Part shown: in pieces, positions 21,459 through 27,667 of the stretch
How positions within the stretch are numbered: the stretch's first letter is position 1
How the letters are laid out: every line of letters begins with the position of its first letter
Assembly: GCA_018266335.1 (NCBI GenBank)
Contig: JAFEAR010000114.1
Span: 1 to 31,880, forward strand
Direction of reading: 5' to 3'
Length of the DNA stretch: 31,880 nucleotides
Origin: Bdellovibrionales bacterium
Lineage (GTDB): Bacteria > Bdellovibrionota > UBA2428
The notes under the pieces: generated by a model
Told to the model about the DNA's origin: nothing
The model's database searches: none
Seen by the model: only the letters and a program-made list of their open reading frames with translations
Program-made: the position numbers and the translations under genes

Positions 21459-23594
21459 TCAATACTGCAATCGGATGCCGCCATTAAAAACGCGCCCATC
21501 TAAAGGTGCCCATGCATCAACGGTCCACCGACCATCTGCTCCGCGATCGGGTCGGAGGAGTGAATTCCAGCGGGTCTGCCGAATATTCGAAAGGTTTTCA
21601 GCGTTGATAAACAGCTTGAACCGGCCGACCTTCCGCTCGGCAAGGGCCCCAAAAACCACATAAGCCTTTGATTCTGACCGGTATGGGTTCTCTTCCAGTC
21701 TTTGATTTCCGGTGTAGTAGGATTCGAGGCCAATGCGGCCTTTGTTTTCCTTCTCCCACATTGCTGTGATGCCGGCACTGTGGCGGGGGGTCAACGGAAC
21801 GTCTACTCGTTGCCCGTATTCGAATTCTCGTGCTTGAACGTAGGTGTAGCTTGCCGTGACGGAAAAAGGAGCTTTCCTTAAGGTACTGAGGACTTCAAAG
21901 CCCACATTGTCCGTTGGTGCAGAGAGATTTCTCAGCTCGTAAACGCCCTGGCGTAGAACATCGATGGGATTTCGAACGTTTGAAGCAAACACCGTCACGG
22001 TGTGGGAGGTCGGTCCAATCTTGCGCGTCAGATCGAGGGAAGCACTCCGGCCGCGTTCAGCAAGAAGCGGCACGGGGATGGAAAGACGAGATAACCCCGC
22101 GGCTTCCGTTTCCTCCGTCAGTGGGGTCGGAGCAAAAAATCCCTGACCAACGGAAAGCCGACTGGTCCATCCTTCCCATCTAAATAGCGCCGCAAGTCTT
22201 GGACTAAAAAACGTTCCATAGCGATTGTGAAAATCGACGCGTGCACTAGCGGAAACGGAAAGCCATGAAGCGATCGCAATGTCGTCTTGAACGAAGAGCC
22301 CAGGCGTCACATAGACGTATCGGAAGCGGGGCACATCTCGGGGAACGTATGCTTCCCGCTCGGCTGCCGCGCCCACAACCCAAGTATGCTGACGGTAAGT
22401 ACCGCGGGCCGAGACTTCGCCGAAGAGCATCTCGTGACGGTCGCTCTCAGTAATTTCACCGAACTGGTGCCGGTGGTTCTGCGACGAAGCTGCAACGCGA
22501 GCGGTCAAAACATATTTCTGGTTAACTATCGACTGAAAGATGCCACCGAAATCATAGCGCCTGGTGTCTAGGGCTTCCGTATATGGAACGCCTGCTGCGC
22601 GAAGCGTTTCTCCAGGCATGGTTCCGCCATTACGGTTTTCATATGTGACACCGCCTGTAAGAAAGGCGGTCTTTCCGTCTCCGTTATCCCAAAAAACTCG
22701 CGGTCGGATAACCGCCCGAGAATACCCAGCGAGATCAGCCCATCCGTCTTTATCAATGTCTCTTTGTTCCTGCCAATGGCCGCCCGTCAGAAGAGTCCCG
22801 CTCCACTTGGATGAAAGTTTAGAACCGAAGAACGCAGAAGCATCGGTCGCGCCAAGAGTCGAGCGATTGAGAAGAAAATCGTAAACGGGTTCATCGCCTG
22901 GCCGGCGAGCAATCAGGTTCACCACGCCTCCCATCGCTCCCGCTCCATACAGTGCAGACGAGACTCCTTTGATGACTTCAACCTGGCCAAGGTCCATCGG
23001 TGGAATTTGCAAGATACCAAGTCCACCTCCCTGCTGGCCAAAAAGTGGAAGTCCGTCCGAGAGAAAGCGTGTATAGCGTCCGCGCATTCCTTGAATCCGA
23101 ACACTCGCAGCACCCAGCGCCGGCGAAGTTGTTTGGACACGAAGCCCGCCCATTTCGTTTAGCATCATCGTGATGTCTCCAGGCGTCATGAGCATTTTTT
23201 CTTCAATCTCTTCCCGGTTCAGCACCTCAACACGGGTCGGAAGATCTTGAAGCCTGGTATCCGTCCGCGTTGCAAATACCGTTACCTCTTCTCCCTCATG
23301 CGCTTCCGGTTGAAGCTCGACCTGGATTTGCCATTCGCGGGCTTCGTTCGCGATTAGTGAAGCGGTCGCCGGGAAGAATCCTTCCTTCTTCACCGTCACA
23401 GTAATTATTCCCAGTGGAACTGAGGCTCTCGCGATTCCCTGAATGTCCGTGCCAACCACGGCACCGTTCACGTGCACCGCTGCCTTTTCCACCGCTACGG
23501 AATTCGTTTTTACCTCAACGCTGATGGTGGCTTGTGGTGTTTGGGAGTTCGCAAGCGTGGCCATGACCACAACAAGAGTGAATAGCTTAAGCAT
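21459..23594 (-). CDS. TonB-dependent outer-membrane receptor with N-terminal carboxypeptidase-like domain
   Basis: 711 aa. Signal peptide MLKLFTLVVVMATLANSQ is followed by a carboxypeptidase regulatory-like beta-sandwich (about 22-105, VAVEKAAVHVNGAVVGTDIQGIARASVPLG). A TonB-box-like EEVTVFATRT, a plug domain (LPTRVEVLNREEIEE to ALYGAGAMGGVVNLIARR) and a 22-stranded barrel ending in GGIRLQY with terminal aromatic complete it. It imports a substrate using TonB energy; metal chelate is likely from the neighbours, but the ligand is not readable. The frame reaches 23651 (GTG right after the transporter stop), yet the ATG at 23594 starts the signal peptide. Neither has a good ribosome binding site. 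Confidence 0.9.
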   Translation of the reverse strand: MLKLFTLVVVMATLANSQTPQATISVEVKTNSVAVEKAAVHVNGAVVGTDIQGIARASVPLGIITVTVKKEGFFPATASLIANEAREWQIQVELQPEAHEGEEVTVFATRTDTRLQDLPTRVEVLNREEIEEKMLMTPGDITMMLNEMGGLRVQTTSPALGAASVRIQGMRGRYTRFLSDGLPLFGQQGGGLGILQIPPMDLGQVEVIKGVSSALYGAGAMGGVVNLIARRPGDEPVYDFLLNRSTLGATDASAFFGSKLSSKWSGTLLTGGHWQEQRDIDKDGWADLAGYSRAVIRPRVFWDNGDGKTAFLTGGVTYENRNGGTMPGETLRAAGVPYTEALDTRRYDFGGIFQSIVNQKYVLTARVAASSQNHRHQFGEITESDRHEMLFGEVSARGTYRQHTWVVGAAAEREAYVPRDVPRFRYVYVTPGLFVQDDIAIASWLSVSASARVDFHNRYGTFFSPRLAALFRWEGWTSRLSVGQGFFAPTPLTEETEAAGLSRLSIPVPLLAERGRSASLDLTRKIGPTSHTVTVFASNVRNPIDVLRQGVYELRNLSAPTDNVGFEVLSTLRKAPFSVTASYTYVQAREFEYGQRVDVPLTPRHSAGITAMWEKENKGRIGLESYYTGNQRLEENPYRSESKAYVVFGALAERKVGRFKLFINAENLSNIRQTRWNSLLRPDRGADGRWTVDAWAPLDGRVFNGGIRLQY

Positions 23595-23651
23595 TGTGGA
23601 TGAGGAGAGGAGATTGGAGAGCCTACTCAGCGGCGGAAGATCGAAGAGCAC

Positions 23652-24296
23652 TCAGTGACACTGGCCCTCTCCGCAGCCGCAAGATTTTCCTTGCAGCGCT
23701 TCGATTCCTTCCTTCCCGATGATCGGCACCATGATCAGCGCAGACACCGGGTCGGCCCACCATAAGCCAAATGCCGCATTGAGAATAAGCCCGCCCAACA
23801 GGATGGCCGACAAGTATGTGCAAAGCTCGGTTTGTTTTGCGTCTGCCGTCATCGCGGCACTTCCGATGCTTTGGGCGACCTTTTGTTTAGCTCTCGCAAG
23901 GAGCGGCATTACGATAAGCGAAAGAACGGCCAGGATGATGCCGGGAACGCTGCGCTCCGGGGCTTCTCTGGACAACAGCATCGTTATCGAATCGTAGGCA
24001 ACATAAAGAGCAAGGGCGATGAACGAAGCGCCAACGATCTTAAGCGCCTTCTGTTCGATTACTTCTCTTCGTTCCTCGTCGTGGTCTCCGTGTAATCGCC
24101 AGAGGAGAGTCGCACCTGAGGTGACTTCAATCAAACTGTCAAAACCAAAACCGACCAGGGCGACGCTGCCGGTTAAGGAACCGGAAGCAATCGCGATAAT
24201 GCCCTCAAGGCTATTCCACACAATGGTGAAGTGCTCGAGGCGCTTTCCGCGCTCGACTGTTTCTGATCGCGTAAGGGGAGCCGTAATCGTATTCAC
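23652..24296 (-). CDS. Cation-diffusion-facilitator-like transporter with Cys/His tail
   Basis: 214 aa. The membrane domain of the CDF family has about six spans. VALVGFGFDSLIEVTSGATLLW contains the Asp metal site of span II, and LARAKQKVAQSIGSAAMTADAKQTELCTYLSAILLGG is the conserved span V region with Asp near ADAKQT. The usual cytoplasmic C-terminal domain is missing; instead the protein ends GKSCGCGEGQCH, a likely metal ligand. The start codon overlaps the MerR stop (ATGA), so MerR probably controls this exporter or importer. Zn, Cd, Pb or Hg cannot be told apart from sequence alone. Confidence 0.85.
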   Translation of the reverse strand: MNTITAPLTRSETVERGKRLEHFTIVWNSLEGIIAIASGSLTGSVALVGFGFDSLIEVTSGATLLWRLHGDHDEERREVIEQKALKIVGASFIALALYVAYDSITMLLSREAPERSVPGIILAVLSLIVMPLLARAKQKVAQSIGSAAMTADAKQTELCTYLSAILLGGLILNAAFGLWWADPVSALIMVPIIGKEGIEALQGKSCGCGEGQCH

Positions 24297-24703
24297 GAGA
24301 TCTGCTCCGTGTCGAGGCTTTCCAAAATCGGGCAGTCCGTAACAGTACAGTGACCGTCACAGGAATCTTTCATGCGGACAAGCGTTCGCTTGATCGCTTG
24401 AAGATGCTGAATCTTCTGCTCGACTTCTCTGGTTCTTGCCTCGATTTGGCGGACTACGTCCCCGCACAATTGATCAGGGTCAACCTTGAGCTGAAGTAGC
24501 TCTTGGATCTCACTGAGAGAGAACCCTAGCTCCTGGGCACGTTTAATGAAGCGGAGCCGATGAACGGCACTTGGACCATAGGCGCGGTGACCGGACGTCT
24601 TACGGGGCGGCGGCGGAATGAGACCTTCGCGCTCGTAGTAGCGGATGGTTTCGAGATTTACGCCGCCGCGTGCCGCAAGCTGTCCGATAGTCAGGGTCTC
24701 CAT
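24293..24703 (-). CDS. MerR-family metal regulator, second copy (MerR/PbrR type)
   Basis: 136 aa from ATG 24703 (METLTIGQLAARGGVNLETIRYYEREGLIPPPPR). Cys80, Cys115 and Cys124 have the same 35/9 spacing as Hg-sensing MerR, with an additional Cys119 in DSCDGHCTVTDCPIL. That extra Cys and the TVTDCPIL ending also occur in lead/cadmium regulators, so the inducer may be Hg, Pb or Cd. About half of the residues match the merR at 13099; they are paralogues in two separate cargo modules. The frame is open to 24742 but that would include the promoter. Confidence 0.85.
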   Translation of the reverse strand: METLTIGQLAARGGVNLETIRYYEREGLIPPPPRKTSGHRAYGPSAVHRLRFIKRAQELGFSLSEIQELLQLKVDPDQLCGDVVRQIEARTREVEQKIQHLQAIKRTLVRMKDSCDGHCTVTDCPILESLDTEQIS

Positions 24704-24711
24704 CTGCTTCC

Positions 24712-24742
24712 AGTCTAAAACCCGTACTAAACTACGGGTCAA
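24712..24742 (-). promoter_or_regulatory. MerR-type promoter with 19-bp spacer
   Basis: Minus strand TTGACC (24742-24737) and TAGACT (24717-24712) are 19 bp apart. The dyad ACCCGTA-N6-TACGGGT lies between them. The expected transcription start is only a few bases from the ATG at 24703, so the message would be nearly leaderless, as for the other merR. Confidence 0.82.
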
Positions 24743-24814
24743 GGAAATTTTTAGGGAGCAGACTGAGAACCAGTGGAAGTGAGACGGGCGACCTCCCGTC
24801 TCACCTGCCCGTGA

Positions 24815-25084
24815 CTAGCAGCAGCGATGTGCCGTTTCTGTTTGGACTGGCGGTTTTGTGCCTGGATAGTCCCGACCGAACTTGGCCTTAAACCACTGGT
24901 TCATATAGCTGCTATTGGAAGCCTCGCGTTGAGAGGGCTTACCGGTGCAGCACTTCGAGCTACAGTAGCTCTGCGCTGAGCAACACGAATGCTCCGTTGA
25001 TTCTTGTCCGAAGCTTGCGTCCGCACCGACCGTCAGGAATCCAAATAAAAGTGCGGCAAGCGCACTGCGATTGATCGATTTCAT
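24815..25084 (-). CDS. Small secreted Cys-rich protein with CC motifs
   Basis: 89 aa. Signal peptide MKSINRSALAALLFGFLTVGADASFG precedes a compact cluster: HSCCSAQSYCSSKCC (five of its six cysteines in two CC pairs plus a single). A polar middle follows with YMNQWFKAKFGRDYPGTKPPV and the last residues are HRCC. AAAGGAG lies 7 nt before the ATG. I do not recognise a family. Nine thiols or so in 60 mature residues point to periplasmic soft-metal binding. It lies upstream of the second merR but separated from it by the MerR promoter. Confidence 0.65.
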   Translation of the reverse strand: MKSINRSALAALLFGFLTVGADASFGQESTEHSCCSAQSYCSSKCCTGKPSQREASNSSYMNQWFKAKFGRDYPGTKPPVQTETAHRCC

Positions 25085-25181
25085 GATGTTTCTCCTTTGA
25101 ACTGTTCGTCTTGCACAAATGTTGAGACACGAGTGGTTCGGCCCCGCAGTGGGGCTGAAAAACTTGTCAAACAAAGAAGAA

Positions 25182-25550
25182 TCAGATGAGGAGAACGCGA
25201 TTGAAGAGGTAGAGGGGACCTGAATCAGCCTCTCTCGTCAGGGCAACCGAGAGAGCATGTGCCTCTGAGAACGAAGGATGAATGAGGGTTGATGGCTGTA
25301 CCGCGGGTATCAGCGCATTCGTCAGGACCTTGATGGCTAGGTCGGATGTTTTTTCGACCGTGTAAGGACAAATGAGGATACATGCAGACACCGGGCAGCT
25401 ATTCGGCCGGTGCTGCTTGTCGGCGGGACAGTGCGAGCAGGATTCGGACTGCACGTCGGCCGACGTCATCAGCGGACAGCTAAACGCACTGCTGATGCCC
25501 GGCAGGCCGAAAAGCAGGGCAGTTATCGTAAATGTGAAGAGTGCCCTCAT
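25182..25550 (-). CDS. Secreted Cys-rich protein, paralogue of the gene at 21045
   Basis: 122 aa from ATG 25550, which starts signal peptide MRALFTFTITALLFGLPGISSA. The next part is FSCPLMTSADVQSESCSHCPAD, then SCPVSACILICPY, seven cysteines in total. The end is SGPLYLFNRVLLI. It shares layout with the protein at 21045: SCP after the hydrophobic stretch, Cys cluster, a PSTL/SEA middle and a closing L-x-L-x4-L-x-I strand. Another in-frame ATG at 25595 is possible; neither has a clear ribosome binding site. It is the first gene of the minus-strand metal island. Confidence 0.55.
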   Translation of the reverse strand: MRALFTFTITALLFGLPGISSAFSCPLMTSADVQSESCSHCPADKQHRPNSCPVSACILICPYTVEKTSDLAIKVLTNALIPAVQPSTLIHPSFSEAHALSVALTREADSGPLYLFNRVLLI

Positions 25551-26050
25551 CACTAGATAAGACGTGGCTCCTCGAGTTTTGGTCTCGGTCGTCATCAACA
25601 ATTCGGGGTGTCTTTGGAGCGAAGTTCGTGCTTCACCTTTCGAGGGCCCTATGTAGCGAGGGATACCGCTCAAGGAAAACGTTGAAGGTGAATTCTTGCG
25701 CTCAGCCGTCCGCCGCTCCGTGTATCGCCCCCTCCACCAATTCTCTGACGATCGTGTCGGTGAGGTTCACGCCGTCCTCATTCAAGGCATTGAGATTGTT
25801 AACTGGGTGCCGACCACGCGAATTAGCTCTGTCCGCCCTCGAACTGCCAGAGATGATTTCTTCAGGCGTATGTTCCAGGAGCATGCGATTTATGTCCGTG
25901 TGACCTCAATTCGCCACGAGGTCGGTTGCCGCAAGTACATTCCTTCTTGAGAATTGCGCTATTGAGCCATTCCTGTCATGCATGAACAACCTGGGACCTT
26001 CTACCCGGCTCAAGCATGAATTTCTAAGATCGTTGCGACTACATCGGACC
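25551..26050. other. 500-bp region without a supported gene
   Basis: This lies between divergent units (metal island to the left, ardC operon to the right). Short open frames exist on both strands (plus 25696-25950, 84 codons; minus 25702-25884, 60 codons whose product ends VNLTDTIVRELVEGAIHG), none with a good ribosome binding site or a family match. It may contain a decayed gene. The right part (from about 25950) has lower GC and leads into the promoter at 26057. Confidence 0.35.
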
Positions 26051-26112
26051 GCTAGCTTGACAACAAGGGCAACTGAGGGCATACTCTGGACATGCTAGCT
26101 TGTACAGGCTAG
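26051..26112 (+). promoter_or_regulatory. Sigma-70-like promoter with operator for the acidic protein-ardC-traG operon
   Basis: TTGACA (26057-26062) and CATACT (26080-26085) are separated by 17 bp. GCTAGCTTG overlaps the -35 (26051-26059), and CTAGCTTGTACAGGCTAG (26095-26112), an imperfect 18-bp palindrome with the shared core, lies at the expected transcription start. Binding there would block transcription. Confidence 0.7.
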
Positions 26113-26120
26113 ATACGCCC

Positions 26121-26255
26121 ATGGAAGACACCACAAATCAACTACCCGACACCGATCACGATACCCCAGCAGAAGAGGATAAGGGTCTCGACCCCGTCCT
26201 CGGCTCGGGCTTCGAGGAAGAGCAACCCGAAACAGACTTCGACGAAAGGATCTGA
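26121..26255 (+). CDS. 44-aa strongly acidic protein, first gene of the ardC operon
   Basis: MEDTTNQLPDTDHDTPAEED leads into a protein with about 17 Asp/Glu and only two basic side chains (Lys21, Arg43), ending FEEEQPETDFDERI. It starts just after the operator and ends 3 nt before the ardC ATG, so it is positioned as a translated gene. No family is recognised. Its net charge and place beside ArdC would suit a DNA mimic or an adaptor peptide, which is speculative. It could also be a leader peptide that couples translation of ardC. Confidence 0.5.
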   Translation: MEDTTNQLPDTDHDTPAEEDKGLDPVLGSGFEEEQPETDFDERI

Positions 26256-26258
26256 CGC

Positions 26259-27656
26259 ATGGCCAACGACTCCAATTCCAACGAAGCTCCGGTCAAGAGA
26301 GACTTTCGCAAAGAAGTAACCGACCAGATCATCGAAATGCTGGAGAAGGGCACCGCGCCCTGGCAGAAGCCCTGGGAGCCAGGATCGCTTCAACTCCCCT
26401 TCAATCCGACTACCGAAAAGAACTACCGGGGCGGCAATGCCCTTCATTTGATGGCCGTTGGAACGCGCAAGGGCTTCGATGACCCGCGCTGGCTCACTTA
26501 TAAGCAAGCCGCCGCCAACGGTTGGCAGGTTCGAGCGGGTGAAAAGGGCACGCAAATTGAGTTTTGGCAGTTTGGCGAGGACACCAAGAAAGGCTCACCG
26601 AACCCACGAGACGCCGAGCGCGACACCGGCAACGGCGATTACCGAGGACCGCTCCGCCGGGTCTTCACGGTTTTCAACGCCAAGCAGATCGACGGAGTTT
26701 CTCCCTACGTCCCAAAGGAGCGCGCAGAGTGGGAGGTCGCCGAGACCGGCGAATCGATCCTACAGAATTCTGGGGCAAAGATCGTCCACGATCAGAATGA
26801 CCGTGCGTTTTACAGCCGATCCGCCGACCGGATTCACCTCCCGCCGGACGCTGCCTTCAAGACCGCCGCCGACTATTACGGTACGGCGCTTCACGAGTTA
26901 GCCCATTGGAGCGGTCACCCAGACCGCCTGAATCGGCCAACGCTCAACGAAAGCTACCGCTTTGGCGATCCGAACTACGCCAAGGAAGAACTGAGGGCCG
27001 AACTCACTAGCGTCTTTCTCGCGGCGGAACGGGGTATTCCACACAATCCAGAACAGCACGCGGCGTATGTGCAGTCCTGGATCAAGGCGCTCAGCGAAGA
27101 CAAGAACGAAATCTTTCGCGCGGCCAAGGACGCCAATCGAGCAGCCGACTACCTATTGGACTTGGAACGGGGGAAGCAACTCCGAACTGAGACATCCGAG
27201 CACGTCGCCGCCTTCGAGCGGGGCGCGGGAGCGGTAGCCATCACCGAAAAGGAGACGGCGACAGAACATCGGGACCCGGTTGCCTCCAGAGGCGTCGCCA
27301 AGATCGAGGCCGAGAAAATCTTGGACGGGGAGGTGGACGGTCATCGTCCGCCCAGCGAACAGGCCCTCAAGGAATCGTTTGCTGCGGCCGAGCTTGCCGC
27401 ACGAGAACTGATGGGAGAGAAGGTGAAGACGTACTCTGCCGACACAGACTCCGGCAAGTACCGCGGCGAAGTGCTCGGCGAAACCGACCACCATCTCATC
27501 CAGAAGGTGAGTGCCAAGAGCGTCGTCGCGCACGAAAAGCACCTCCTACCCGGCACCGCCAGGGTAGCTGAAAATGTCCTGATCTCTTATTCCAATCAGG
27601 CAGCCCAACTCAAGCCGAACCAGGAGCGCCAACGTTCCCACGCGTTGGCCCGCTGA
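26259..27656 (+). CDS. ardC: ArdC-type antirestriction protein
   Basis: 465 aa. The ArdC N-terminal ssDNA-binding domain (KRDFRKEVTDQIIEMLEKGTAPWQKPW to FTVFNAKQIDGV) is followed by the MPTase-PolyVal zinc-peptidase domain with HELAHW at residues 212-216 and the third-ligand helix KEELRAELTSVFLAAE. ArdC coats incoming single strands and protects them against restriction early in transfer. The last 150 residues (from about 315) are an extension beyond normal ArdC length of about 300, containing HRPPSEQALKESFAAAELAARELMGE and a small basic fold. That extension may be a separate domain of the kind found in element-borne ArdC/TraC fusions; I do not recognise it. Confidence 0.92.
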   Translation: MANDSNSNEAPVKRDFRKEVTDQIIEMLEKGTAPWQKPWEPGSLQLPFNPTTEKNYRGGNALHLMAVGTRKGFDDPRWLTYKQAAANGWQVRAGEKGTQIEFWQFGEDTKKGSPNPRDAERDTGNGDYRGPLRRVFTVFNAKQIDGVSPYVPKERAEWEVAETGESILQNSGAKIVHDQNDRAFYSRSADRIHLPPDAAFKTAADYYGTALHELAHWSGHPDRLNRPTLNESYRFGDPNYAKEELRAELTSVFLAAERGIPHNPEQHAAYVQSWIKALSEDKNEIFRAAKDANRAADYLLDLERGKQLRTETSEHVAAFERGAGAVAITEKETATEHRDPVASRGVAKIEAEKILDGEVDGHRPPSEQALKESFAAAELAARELMGEKVKTYSADTDSGKYRGEVLGETDHHLIQKVSAKSVVAHEKHLLPGTARVAENVLISYSNQAAQLKPNQERQRSHALAR

Positions 27657-27667
27657 GCGACACCAAG

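Noticed and set aside
25696..25950. Overlapping short frames on both strands right of the metal island
   Set aside because: No starts with good ribosome binding sites and no family features; could be a decayed gene but cannot be supported.
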